This document shows, one piece after another, positions 1 to 6,538 of a stretch of DNA of 30,593 bases. The DNA lies in NCBI GenBank assembly GCA_016302585.1, contig JAEDNI010000022.1, positions 1-30,593 of the forward strand, in the 5' to 3' direction. The notes under the pieces are model-generated. The model was not told the DNA's origin and searched no databases. It worked only from the letters and a program-made list of their open reading frames with translations. This DNA comes from Paludibacteraceae bacterium. GTDB lineage: Bacteria > Bacteroidota > Bacteroidia > Bacteroidales > Paludibacteraceae. The position numbers and the translations under genes are program-made. Numbering within the stretch: position 1 is the first letter of the stretch; every line of letters starts with the position of its first letter.

Positions 1-206
1 ACAAAAATAACGAACACGAAAAAAGCGACAGTATTTTCATAGCTTTTTGTAACTCGCTGATTATCAACACTGCAATCCGTTCGAAATTGTCGCGAGTTTT
101 GAGACTATACGTAAAACGGAAAACCTGCATTTACCTGTATAGCTATACCTAAATCTCCTAATATATAGAGAGACTCGAATTTCGGGAACCCCAGATTATT
201 AACCTT
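1..206. other. AT-rich leader region without a gene
   Basis: I see no credible coding sequence in either strand here. A perfect 12-bp palindrome, GTATAGCTATAC, lies at 137-148 and could be a protein-binding site or a small hairpin. The segment ends at the 17-bp direct repeat that begins at 207. What lies upstream is outside the window. Confidence 0.6.
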
Positions 207-223
207 TTAAAACCTTTATTAGT
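207..223. repeat. 17-bp direct repeat, left copy
   Basis: TTAAAACCTTTATTAGT occurs here and again, without a mismatch, at 671-687, directly before the ATG of the DUF3987 gene. The two copies bracket the two tandem folded-RNA units. Removing 224-687 would restore one copy and join the upstream sequence to the start codon. This looks like a target-site duplication or an attachment core. Confidence 0.7.
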
Positions 224-328
224 GTTGCGTTAATCTTGTGCCATATACTTATATCTTGCTGATATAGGGCTTTTTATAGGAATATTTTTACTTCTCGATT
301 TGATTAGAAAAATTTTATTTATGTTTAT

Positions 329-467
329 GGCTTTTGAAGGCTTTTCCCGCAGGGACGGGGTTTGGGGATAAAAACTATCCGAAAGCTTGCTTGCGAGGAG
401 TCTTTAACCACAAAAACCGGAAAGCGCAGAGCGCTATAGCATTCAAAAGGGTTTTGTTTGTTTTTTT
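329..467 (+). ncRNA. Folded RNA element, copy 1
   Basis: The RNA is closed by CTTTTGAA (331-338) pairing with TTCAAAAG (442-449). Inside are hairpins TCCC/GGGA (345-348 with 352-355), GGATA/TATCC (366-370 with 376-380) and AGCGC/GCGCT (423-427 with 431-435). A run of seven Ts at 461-467 follows the closing stem. The promoter-like words TTTG (299-302) and TATGTTTA (320-327) would start transcription near the closing stem, although their 17-nt spacing is shorter than the usual 20. Copies 2 and 3 keep each of these hairpins with different bases, which is covariation evidence for an RNA. No family was recognised. Confidence 0.6.
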
Positions 468-473
468 CTAATT

Positions 474-491
474 TTATTGCAACAGTAATAA
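474..491. repeat. Terminal hairpin of RNA unit 1
   Basis: TTATTGC, loop AACA, GTAATAA forms a 7-bp hairpin with one wobble pair. The same sequence ends copy 3 at 2269-2286, and a one-mismatch version ends copy 2 near 652-669. It appears to mark the right boundary of each unit. Confidence 0.55.
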
Positions 492-502
492 TTTATGTTT
501 AT

Positions 503-645
503 GGCTTTTAAGTGCTTTAACTCGTAAGAGTGTGGATTTAGATGGTAAAAACTATCAAAAAGTTTACTTTTAAGTAGGTTTTAACGGCTAAATACATATA
601 AAGCTTTGCTTTAAAGCACTTAAAAGGGTTTATTTGGTTTTTTTT
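503..645 (+). ncRNA. Folded RNA element, copy 2
   Basis: This unit follows copy 1 head to tail and lacks the 105-bp upstream part. The closing stem is a perfect 14-bp pairing of 505-518 with 613-626. Inner hairpins are ACTC/GAGT (520-523 with 528-531), GATGGT/ACTATC (541-546 with 551-556), ATTTAG/CTAAAT (536-541 with 588-593) and AAAGC/GCTTT (600-604 with 608-612). A T-run at 638-645 follows. Relative to copy 1 nearly every stem has changed on both sides, so selection seems to act on the pairing. A TATGTTTA box at 494-501 precedes it, but no clear TTTG box does, so it may be transcribed from the copy-1 promoter. Confidence 0.6.
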
Positions 646-670
646 ACAATTTTATTGCAACAGTACTAAT

Positions 671-687
671 TTAAAACCTTTATTAGT
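671..687. repeat. 17-bp direct repeat, right copy
   Basis: Identical to 207-223 and ending at the base before the ATG at 688. The DUF3987 gene therefore keeps the same 17 nt of leader that it would have had before the insertion. Confidence 0.7.
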
Positions 688-1947
688 ATGATTCAAAATT
701 TACAACCTGCGATGGAAGCGGATCAGGATCTGCACATTGCCAAACATGTAGAGCCGGAGAACCTGCCGGCAATGATTCAACCCATTATGTCGCTTGCGCA
801 GTCTGATGCCGAACGGGACATGTTGTTGCTCTCGCTGATTACTGCCGCGGGCAGCTGTATGCCGAATCTCTATTTCCGTTACGGACTGACGGGCAAGAAG
901 TACTACCCTAACCTGCAATGCTTCATCGTCGGCTCGGCAGCCTGCGGCAAGGGTATCGCGAACCTTGCGTTGGAACTTGTCAGCAAAGTACACGAAGCCC
1001 TGCCGCTCGTTATTGCCGGTGACTCGTCTTACCCGGGATTCTACAAACAACTCGAGTGTCAGAACGGCCGCGGGTATATCCACGAGAGCGAGGGATCGGT
1101 CATCACCGATGTGTGGCGTTCGTCTGTAGCGAACTACAACACCGCCCTCCGCAAAGCTGCGGAGCACGAACCCATCACGCGTAACCGTGCGAACAACACT
1201 TCGTCTATCGCGTGCCCGCAACTCTCCGTACTCCTCACCGGCACATTCAGCCAATACAAAGCCCTTGTACCATCTATCGAGAACGGCTATTTCTCGCGAC
1301 TCTTGACCCTTATCGTTCATGACCAGCAGGCATTTAGCAGTCGTTACGTAGAGCCCGCAAGCGGTACCAACGGTGTGATGACTATTGCCGCCCAACAACT
1401 CTTCGACCTCTGCCAAACGCTGTATAAATGCCGCCCCATCGAGTTTTCGCTTACGGCGGAGCAACGTGCGCGTCTCGGCCATCACCTCGAGACAGCGTAT
1501 CCCGCCCTCATGTCCCTCCTCGGCGATAACTTTCACTCCGTCGTGCTGCGTATGGCGGTGCATATCGAGAGGATAGCCATGATATTGTCCGCCTTACGAA
1601 TGGCGGACAAGCTGTCAGTTATCAGCCATCAGTATTCAGATTTTCATTGTTCGGATGTGGATTATCAGACGGCGGAGATGATTGGCAACAAACTCATTCT
1701 CCACATGGCGGCGGCATATCGGATGATCAAGGGTGCAGAGGAAGTGAGTGTTCCGAAAGTGCAAGCGTTGGATCAACGTAAGATGTTGCTAAGCTTATTG
1801 CCGGAGGAGTTTGAGTCCAAAACACTCGTCGCCGAAGCCGCCTCACAGGGCATCTCACGTGCAACGGCTCTTCGGTGGAATGATGAGTGGCAAAATTCGG
1901 GATTGATACAAAAAATCAAATATGGACTGTATAAAAAATTGGCATGA
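688..1947 (+). CDS. DUF3987 (VirE/primase-associated type) P-loop protein
   Basis: The 419-residue protein has a Walker A-like motif GSAACGKG at residues 82-89, after the family-typical YYPNLQCFIV strand. HESEGS follows near 132-137, then an arginine-rich AEHEPITRNR stretch (158-167) and a beta strand LLTGT (182-186). These are features of DUF3987 domains, found in Bacteroidota beside or fused to VirE/primase-like modules on mobile elements. The last about 50 residues look like a winged helix (RATALRWNDEW, then IKYGLYKKL). No primase N-terminal domain is present, and length is normal for a stand-alone DUF3987 protein. The exact biochemical role is unknown; NTP-dependent nucleic-acid handling is inferred. 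No Shine-Dalgarno is seen; the ATG directly follows the 17-bp repeat. Base composition is richer in GC than its flanks. Confidence 0.8.
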   Translation: MIQNLQPAMEADQDLHIAKHVEPENLPAMIQPIMSLAQSDAERDMLLLSLITAAGSCMPNLYFRYGLTGKKYYPNLQCFIVGSAACGKGIANLALELVSKVHEALPLVIAGDSSYPGFYKQLECQNGRGYIHESEGSVITDVWRSSVANYNTALRKAAEHEPITRNRANNTSSIACPQLSVLLTGTFSQYKALVPSIENGYFSRLLTLIVHDQQAFSSRYVEPASGTNGVMTIAAQQLFDLCQTLYKCRPIEFSLTAEQRARLGHHLETAYPALMSLLGDNFHSVVLRMAVHIERIAMILSALRMADKLSVISHQYSDFHCSDVDYQTAEMIGNKLILHMAAAYRMIKGAEEVSVPKVQALDQRKMLLSLLPEEFESKTLVAEAASQGISRATALRWNDEWQNSGLIQKIKYGLYKKLA

Positions 1948-1949
1948 TA

Positions 1950-1971
1950 CAGTTGAGACAGTTGAGACACT
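1950..1971. repeat. 9-nt tandem repeat after the DUF3987 gene, left arm
   Basis: Units of CAGTTGAGA-type sequence begin two bases after the stop codon. The reverse complement, three 9-nt units of ACTGTCTCA type, occurs at 2286-2312. The two arms could pair over about 23 bp with a few mismatches. The third folded-RNA copy lies between them. Confidence 0.75.
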
Positions 1972-2016
1972 TTGGTTAATTTTGGTTTATTTGTGAACAA
2001 CAACTGTCTTACTGGT

Positions 2017-2286
2017 GTTGCGTTAATCGTGTCGCATATATCTATATCTTATTGATGTATAGTTATTTATGAAGATATTTATATTTTTCGATTTGATCAA
2101 ACAATGTTTTTTATGTTTATGTCCTTGAGTGCTTTGTACTCGTAGAGTTGTACAAATTGGTAGTAAAAGCTGTCTGGAAACTTGCTTACAGGCAGATTTT
2201 AGTATCAATTTGTAAAAGAAGCAAGGCTTCTAAAGCACTCAAAGGGTTTTGTTTGTTTTTTTCTAATTTTATTGCAACAGTAATAA
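2017..2286 (+). mobile_element. Candidate small mobile element carrying the third RNA unit
   Basis: It starts with GTTGCGTTAATC, as at 224, and ends with the hairpin TTATTGC-AACA-GTAATAA (2269-2286), as copy 1 does. On the left it is flanked by ACTGTCTTACTG (2003-2014) and on the right by ACTGTCTCAACTG (2286-2298), an imperfect direct repeat. The flanks belong to the right arm of the inverted 9-nt repeat, so the element seems to have landed inside that arm. No transposase is encoded. Confidence 0.4.
2121..2262 (+). ncRNA. Folded RNA element, copy 3
   Basis: The closing stem pairs 2125-2135 with 2232-2242 (11 bp). ACTC/GAGT (2138-2141 with 2145-2148), a perfect 9-bp TACAAATTG/CAATTTGTA (2151-2159 with 2206-2214), a GGTAGT/GCTGTC hairpin around 2165 and AGAAGC/GCTTCT (2217-2222 with 2226-2231) follow the same order as in copies 1 and 2. 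A T-run lies at 2256-2262. Upstream TTTG (2092-2095) and TATGTTTA (2112-2119) match those of copy 1 in sequence and in near-identical spacing (16 versus 17). All copies point in the same direction as the DUF3987 gene. No known family was recognised. Confidence 0.6.
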
Positions 2287-2312
2287 CTGTCTCAACTGTC
2301 TCAAGTGTCTCA
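2286..2312. repeat. 9-nt tandem repeat, right arm
   Basis: Three units, ACTGTCTCA, ACTGTCTCA and AGTGTCTCA, inverted relative to 1950-1971. Together the arms probably formed the 3' stem-loop of the DUF3987 transcript before copy 3 was inserted. Confidence 0.75.
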
Positions 2313-2494
2313 CTGAAAAAAATACTCCGTTCATTATGCCCGAATTTGATTCGGACACCCCAAAATCGTTAGTGATTCTTATATATTCTTAGTTATTCGT
2401 TAATGATTATAAGGGGCATTACGAGACTAAACAACGGGCATTCCCTGCTAAATATAAATAAACAAATTGTAAATGATTAAATTGGAAATGAATT
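2313..2494. other. AT-rich intergenic region
   Basis: No gene is seen. A small perfect hairpin CCGAAT/ATTCGG with loop TTG lies at 2340-2354. No TTTG/TAnnTTTG promoter could be placed convincingly before the next gene. Confidence 0.5.
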
Positions 2495-2887
2495 ATGGCA
2501 CATTATGTACCCACAGATGGTTTTGAGAATTTCACCGGTGCATTGAGCAAGAAGAAAATTCAAGGAGTAAATCACATGACCGTAACCCGCCGCAAAAAGG
2601 TCAAGGATCCGCTGACGGGCGAAGTGGTCGGTTTGGGTCCGAAAGAGATCTACGCCCAAGAGCGTCGTGACTATGACGAGCACCCGTTGACGCCCAAAGA
2701 GACGGTTCAGCGCAGCCAATGGCGTGAAGCCTGCCGCGAGGCGCCTTTGATCTACAAGGACAAGACCCATCCCCGTTTCATGGAGATGTATCATCGTTGG
2801 CGCGCCCAACTGACAAGCGATGCTCCCTGCAAGCTGTTCCCGAACTTCGTGAGGGCGGTATTAGCAAGCGAAAAGAGTCCGAATTAA
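2495..2887 (+). CDS. Small conserved hypothetical protein
   Basis: The 130-residue protein is basic and hydrophilic, with no signal peptide or membrane segment. Its N-terminal half has a lysine/arginine-rich MTVTRRKKVKDPLTGEVVG segment. Its C-terminal half is rich in Trp and Arg (SQWREACREAP, YHRWRAQL) and looks helical. I believe similar proteins occur in other Bacteroidales but cannot name a domain. The start at 2495 is the first ATG after stop codons; the later ATG before TVTRRKK is an alternative. The gene has its own terminator, whose loop contains the stop codon. A nucleic-acid-binding role is only a guess from the charge and from its place next to the DUF3987 gene and ssb. Confidence 0.75.
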   Translation: MAHYVPTDGFENFTGALSKKKIQGVNHMTVTRRKKVKDPLTGEVVGLGPKEIYAQERRDYDEHPLTPKETVQRSQWREACREAPLIYKDKTHPRFMEMYHRWRAQLTSDAPCKLFPNFVRAVLASEKSPN

Positions 2888-2900
2888 CGGGCTCTTTTTT
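2875..2900 (+). terminator. Rho-independent terminator overlapping a stop codon
   Basis: GAGTCCG (2875-2881) pairs with CGGGCTC (2888-2894), one G-U pair, followed by six Ts. The 6-nt loop contains the TAA stop of the small hypothetical gene, so the last codons form the 5' arm of the hairpin. Confidence 0.85.
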
Positions 2901-2969
2901 ACGAGTTACACAAGAGAAAATGGAAAAATAAACTAAAAACTTGCATAACTCAAAAAAAATGACGCGAAA

Positions 2970-3001
2970 TTTGCACACGTCATTTTTTTTTAGTACCTTT
3001 G
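2970..3001 (+). promoter_or_regulatory. Bacteroidota-type promoter of ssb
   Basis: TTTG at 2970-2973 and TACCTTTG at 2994-3001 with a 20-nt gap match the phylum's -33/-7 consensus. The predicted leader is about 67 nt. Confidence 0.85.
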
Positions 3002-3074
3002 CAGCCGCAAATGTTTTGAGAATCTTACATAAAAAAATGATTAACTGGTAAACTTTAAAATCTAAAATCGTTGT

Positions 3075-3536
3075 ATGTCAAGCGTAAACAAAGTGATTTT
3101 AATTGGTAACGTAGGCGCAGACCCCGAAGTACGTTACTTGGACAGAGGCGTAGCAATTGCCACCTTTAATTTAGCAACCACGGAGCGTGGTTACATGATG
3201 CAGAACGGAACGCAAGTGCCGGATGTGACGGAATGGCATTCCGTAGTTCTATGGCGCAACTTAGCGGAATGGGCGCAGCAGCATCTTCGCAAGAGCATGA
3301 AAGTGTATGTAGAGGGCAAACTGAAAACCCGCGCATGGGAGAAAGACGGTCAGGTTCGACGTAAGACGGAAGTGATCGCAGAGAACATCCAGATTCTCTA
3401 TCGTCCGGAGCAATACAGAAAGAATAACGATGAAATGAGCGCGGCAGAGTCGTTCAATGAAGCGCAAGAGACGTCTAATGATGAGGCACAAGCTCCTGAA
3501 GCAGGCAGCGGTTTTTTCAACGGCTTATTCAGATGA
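3075..3536 (+). CDS. ssb: Single-stranded DNA-binding protein
   Basis: The 153-residue protein begins with the canonical SSB start MSSVNKVILIGNVGADPEVR and carries one OB fold over residues 1-110, including VAIATFNLAT, TEWHSVVLWRNLAEWA and YVEGKLKTRAW. It coats single-stranded DNA in replication and repair. The tail after residue 115 is acidic and flexible but ends in GFFNGLFR. The D-D-x-P-F type tip that normally recruits partner enzymes is missing, and I see no alternative reading frame that would supply it. The stop overlaps the next start codon (ATGA), so the end looks genuine rather than truncated. It is probably co-transcribed with the acetyltransferase and glycosyltransferase genes. 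It could be a secondary SSB, with the main one elsewhere. Confidence 0.93.
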   Translation: MSSVNKVILIGNVGADPEVRYLDRGVAIATFNLATTERGYMMQNGTQVPDVTEWHSVVLWRNLAEWAQQHLRKSMKVYVEGKLKTRAWEKDGQVRRKTEVIAENIQILYRPEQYRKNNDEMSAAESFNEAQETSNDEAQAPEAGSGFFNGLFR

Positions 3537-4492
3537 CCAACAAAGAACGTTACGTAGAATGGGCAGCCACGCAGGAGTTTCTGCCAATCTCGATGCAGCC
3601 TTGGTGGCTTGATGCCGTATGTGCAGGCAAAGAATGGAACGTGCTTCTCGCGGAAGATGAGAACAAGAACATCCTCGGTATGATGCCCTACCTGCTGCGC
3701 AAGCGGTTATGGTACAAGTATATCGTGATGCCTGTTCTCTCGCAGGCAGGCGGTATATGGGTGACTCCTGAAGTGACAGGAGACCGATGGAAAGTAGCGG
3801 AGGTATGTCGTCAGATCAAAGAGCAGTTGGACGGCATGCACCTGGCGTATTACTACCAGCAGTATATCCCCGGTAGTCTGTGCGTAGATGCTCTGAAGGC
3901 GCTGGGTTTCAAGACCAAAGAACGTATCACTTATCGCGTAGAGGACCTGAGTGACTTGGATGCGCTAATTGCTTCGTTTAGCAAGAACAAACGTCGTCAG
4001 TTACAGAAAGCGCTTAGTCTGCATGCGGAGCGGAAGATGGATATCGAGGAGTTCTATCGTTTCCATAAACGCTGTCTGGAGTTCCGCAAGCGTCAATGCA
4101 GTTACACGCGCGAGTTCCTATTAGTATTAGAGCGCAAAGCGAGACGACTCAAACAATGCGAGATCATCTCTATTCATAATGCGGATGGACAACCGTATGC
4201 CGCGGCGTTCCTGGTATGGGACAGCAGGCATCTGTACTATCTAATTCCGACATACGACGAGGCCTTCAAGGATTCCGGAGCTTCTGCGCTGTTAGTTCTC
4301 GAGGCGATGAAACTTGCGCGTGAGAAGCATGTGCATTTTGATTTTGAAGGCTCGATGGATCGCGGCGTAGCGAACCATTACAAGCAGTTCGGTTCGACAC
4401 CTGTCACCTATTTCGCCGTAGAGAAATACTATAAACCGCTCTTCCGCCTCGCGATCTGGATTCAGAAGCTGAGGGAACTGAAGTTCCGTTAA
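3533..4492 (+). CDS. FemAB/GNAT-like acyltransferase
   Basis: The 319-residue protein resembles Bacteroidota GNAT-fold proteins of the BioF2-like/FemAB type (Acetyltransf_6). It has an N-terminal QPWWLDAVC segment, a basic SFSKNKRRQLQKAL segment near 148-161, and a C-terminal block with PYAAAFLVW, SGASALLVLEAMKLA and FDFEGSMDRGVANHYKQFG. Such proteins transfer an acyl or aminoacyl group, often in cell-envelope or glycan assembly; the substrate cannot be told. Two glycosyltransferase genes follow, which suggests surface glycan work. The start overlaps the ssb stop by 4 nt. The stop codon lies in an 8-nt tandem repeat. Confidence 0.8.
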   Translation: MTNKERYVEWAATQEFLPISMQPWWLDAVCAGKEWNVLLAEDENKNILGMMPYLLRKRLWYKYIVMPVLSQAGGIWVTPEVTGDRWKVAEVCRQIKEQLDGMHLAYYYQQYIPGSLCVDALKALGFKTKERITYRVEDLSDLDALIASFSKNKRRQLQKALSLHAERKMDIEEFYRFHKRCLEFRKRQCSYTREFLLVLERKARRLKQCEIISIHNADGQPYAAAFLVWDSRHLYYLIPTYDEAFKDSGASALLVLEAMKLAREKHVHFDFEGSMDRGVANHYKQFGSTPVTYFAVEKYYKPLFRLAIWIQKLRELKFR

Positions 4493-4519
4493 ACCGTTAA
4501 ACCGTTAAACTGTTAAAAC
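4488..4519. repeat. 8-nt tandem repeat spanning a stop codon
   Basis: Four units in perfect phase: GTTAAACC, GTTAAACC, GTTAAACT, GTTAAAAC. The first unit supplies the TAA stop of the acyltransferase (4490-4492), and the last ends four bases before the TTG start of the next gene. Confidence 0.9.
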
Positions 4520-4523
4520 GCCC

Positions 4524-5591
4524 TTGCGAGTTCTTTTTCTCACACCTTGGTATCCTTCAAAGAAGGATGAGATGTCCGGTCTCTTCGTGCAGAAGCACGT
4601 GGAGGCCGTTCGTGCACAAGGGGTAGAGGTGCGGGTGATCTTCTCAGACACTTGGCGCGACACCTGGCGTCAATGGAAGGCATTGCGTCACGAGGGATGG
4701 ATGCCGGATGTAGTGCAGTTGAATGTGATTCAAAAGCAAGGTCTGTTGGCGCTGTGGCTGAAGAAACGATATGGCATTCCGTATGTCATCGTTGAGCACT
4801 GGAGCGGCTATCTGCCGGAGAACGGGATGTTCAAGCGCCTGTCGGCGATCAAGAAACGGATCTATCGCCACGTGGCGGCACAAGCGGAACAGGTGCTTTG
4901 CGTGAGTCAGCGGTTGCAGCAGGCCATGCAGGACTGTGGCATCCGGGCGCGACGATGGGGACTGATTGATAATGTGGTGGATGGGTTCTTTTATGAGAAA
5001 GAAGAAAGTAGAAAGTCGAAAGTCGAAAGTCAAAAGAATCTCCTCCACGTCTCCTGCTTCGACGAGGCAGCGAAGAATGTGAAGGGGTTGCTGAGGGCCG
5101 CAAAGATGCTGAGCGAGAAACGGCAAGACTGGAAATTGGTACTGGTAGGAACGGGAGCGGACTATGAGGACGTTCGTGCGTTTGCAGACACGTTAGACAT
5201 ACCAGAAGGATTGCTTGAATGGCCAGGTGAGTTGACGCCGAGAGAAGTGGCGGAGAAGATGCACGAGGCCGATGCGTTTGTGCTAAGCAGCCGGTATGAG
5301 ACTTATGGGGTTGTGCTTGCCGAAGCAGCTGCAGCCGGACTACCGATCTTGAGTACGCCGGTAGGTATTGCAGAGGAAGTAGCGGATCTGATTGTACCAC
5401 AAGAGATCGCGCAACACAAAGCCGGCACGTTCGCGGAGTTCATAGAGACGATATTGTGGGGTCAAGAGGTGAGAGTTAAAAGTCAAAAGTTAAAAGTCGA
5501 AAGTAAAAAGTCTGAAGAGCATTTTTCTGCCGATTTCATCGGGAAAAAATTGAAAGAGAGTTATGATAGCTGTTTGCATCGCGACATATAA
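4524..5591 (+). CDS. Glycosyltransferase family 4 protein
   Basis: The 355-residue protein starts with TTG, reading MRVLFLTPWYPSKKDEMSG, the usual GT4 opening; no in-frame ATG lies at a suitable place. The GT-B architecture is visible: an N-terminal Rossmann half with FVQKHVEAV, a mid-protein VLCVSQ, and a C-terminal half with LVLVGTGADYE and the donor-binding block ADAFVLSSRYETYGVVLAEAAAAGLPILSTP read in segments (SSRYE..G.VLAEA). It likely adds a sugar from a nucleotide donor to a lipid or polysaccharide precursor at the inner membrane. Two in-frame 7-nt repeats insert Lys/Ser/Glu-rich segments near residues 161-171 and 316-330. The end overlaps the GT2 start by 29 nt. Confidence 0.88.
   Translation: MRVLFLTPWYPSKKDEMSGLFVQKHVEAVRAQGVEVRVIFSDTWRDTWRQWKALRHEGWMPDVVQLNVIQKQGLLALWLKKRYGIPYVIVEHWSGYLPENGMFKRLSAIKKRIYRHVAAQAEQVLCVSQRLQQAMQDCGIRARRWGLIDNVVDGFFYEKEESRKSKVESQKNLLHVSCFDEAAKNVKGLLRAAKMLSEKRQDWKLVLVGTGADYEDVRAFADTLDIPEGLLEWPGELTPREVAEKMHEADAFVLSSRYETYGVVLAEAAAAGLPILSTPVGIAEEVADLIVPQEIAQHKAGTFAEFIETILWGQEVRVKSQKLKVESKKSEEHFSADFIGKKLKESYDSCLHRDI
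5004..5036. repeat. 7-nt tandem repeat inside the GT4 gene
   Basis: GAAAGTA, GAAAGTC, GAAAGTC, GAAAGTC, then AAAAG. The 7-nt unit rotates the reading frame, so 21 nt encode a 7-residue Glu-Ser-Arg-Lys-Ser-Lys-Val cycle. It falls between the two GT-B halves, where a loop is tolerable. Confidence 0.9.
5471..5512. repeat. 7-nt tandem repeat near the GT4 3' end
   Basis: Six phased units: GAGAGTT, AAAAGTC, AAAAGTT, AAAAGTC, GAAAGTA, AAAAGTC. It encodes a Lys/Ser/Val-rich stretch near residues 316-330. The unit is related to that at 5004. Confidence 0.9.
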
Positions 5592-6462
5592 TCACGAGGC
5601 GTTTATTGCACAAGCGATAGAGAGTGCGTTGCGCCAGGAATGCGAGGAAGAAGTGCGCATCTATATCGGCGATGACGCTTCGACGGACGGCACCCAAGCG
5701 GTATGTGAACGCTATGCAGCGGATAAGCGCATCGTATATGTGCGGCGGGAGGAGAACTTGGGGTTGGTACGCAATACTATTGATCTATACCGCCGGATTA
5801 TGGCAGAGGGATGCGAGTTGATAGCGATGTTGGACGGCGATGATTATTGGACGGACCCGCATAAGTTACAACTCCAGACGGAATATTTGCGTGTTCATCC
5901 CGAGGTGGGTTTTGTGCACACGAACGGACAAACCGCGTCGGGTTCCGACAAATGGACATTCGGCCAACGCCCAGGAGTGTACGGAATCGATTCACCGGGT
6001 TTTGCCAATTGTACGGTTGTCTTTAGGACGGCACTGTTGAGCGAAACGTTGCTCCGCGAGATCGAAGAGCAGCATTTTCTATGGCTCGACTACCCGCTAT
6101 ACGGCATTTTTTATCAGCAAACCCAATGGGCCTATCTGCCCAAGAAAACCGCCGTTTGGCGCGATCACACCTCCGTTTCGCAACCCAAGACGGCGAACGC
6201 GATCCTTCGGTTACGGGAAGAACGCTGTCGGATGTGGCGTTGGTTAGAAACACAATACCCCGGAAAAATGGGATATTCGGAGACGGAAGCGAAGGAGTTT
6301 TTATGGTCCCAACGGATGAACCTGATTTACCAGTTTGACGACCGTAGTTTGGTGACGGAAGAACTACTGAAGGCTTATCATCCGCGGTCTTTTAAACAAA
6401 AAATCAAGCAAAAAGGGCTAAAAAATAGTTTAATATATACTATTTTACGAAAAATTATCTAA
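5563..6462 (+). CDS. Glycosyltransferase family 2 protein
   Basis: The 299-residue protein is a GT-A fold transferase. It starts MIAVCIATYNHEAFI with GDDASTDGT at 36-44 and the metal/nucleotide-binding LDGDDYW at 90-96. The later WLDYPLYG and KTAVWRDH segments are usual for bacterial GT2 proteins that build O-antigen-like or capsular glycans. The acceptor and sugar are unknown. The start overlaps the GT4 gene by 29 nt, so the two are translationally coupled. The last 30 residues are Lys-rich and may contact the membrane. Confidence 0.88.
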   Translation: MIAVCIATYNHEAFIAQAIESALRQECEEEVRIYIGDDASTDGTQAVCERYAADKRIVYVRREENLGLVRNTIDLYRRIMAEGCELIAMLDGDDYWTDPHKLQLQTEYLRVHPEVGFVHTNGQTASGSDKWTFGQRPGVYGIDSPGFANCTVVFRTALLSETLLREIEEQHFLWLDYPLYGIFYQQTQWAYLPKKTAVWRDHTSVSQPKTANAILRLREERCRMWRWLETQYPGKMGYSETEAKEFLWSQRMNLIYQFDDRSLVTEELLKAYHPRSFKQKIKQKGLKNSLIYTILRKII

Positions 6463-6466
6463 AAAA

Positions 6467-6498
6467 TTTGCATATTTCGTAAAAAAGCAGTACTTTTG
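6467..6498 (+). promoter_or_regulatory. Bacteroidota-type promoter of tonB
   Basis: TTTG at 6467-6470 and TACTTTTG at 6491-6498, 20 nt apart. It lies directly after the GT2 stop codon and gives a leader of about 35 nt. Confidence 0.85.
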
Positions 6499-6538
6499 TA
6501 GCCAGTTTTACTAATTACGGCCTAAAAAAACACAGCAT

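Larger units (their letters stand above)
224..670 (+). mobile_element. Candidate small mobile element carrying two tandem folded-RNA units
   Basis: The segment starts with GTTGCGTTAATC and ends with a TTGCAACAGTACTAAT-like sequence, so its ends carry short inverted GTTGC/GCAAC motifs. It is flanked by a perfect 17-bp direct repeat. Its first about 105 bp (224-328) are clearly similar to 2017-2120, before the third RNA copy; shared words include GTTGCGTTAATC, TATATCTT and TCGATTTGAT. No transposase is encoded, so if it moves it must be mobilised in trans, like a MITE. Mobility is inferred; the repeats and similarity are seen directly. Confidence 0.45.

Noticed and set aside
321..371. Short open frames starting ATGTTTATG at each RNA copy
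   Set aside because: They run 16, 10 and 10 codons with unrelated residues after the start, and the shared ATGTTTATG is explained by the promoter-like TATGTTTA box. The differences follow RNA pairing, not codons.
207..2286. CRISPR array, retron or integron cassette array
   Set aside because: The units are long, folded and unevenly spaced, with no spacers, Cas genes, reverse transcriptase or integrase in view. The typical attC core words are absent.
688..2900. Prophage or conjugative element at the left end
   Set aside because: Only a DUF3987 protein and a small hypothetical protein are present. No integrase, capsid, transfer or relaxase gene lies in the window.
5471..5512. GT4 gene frameshifted at its repeat
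   Set aside because: The frame stays open through both repeats, the C-terminus overlaps the next start normally, and all motifs are in one frame.
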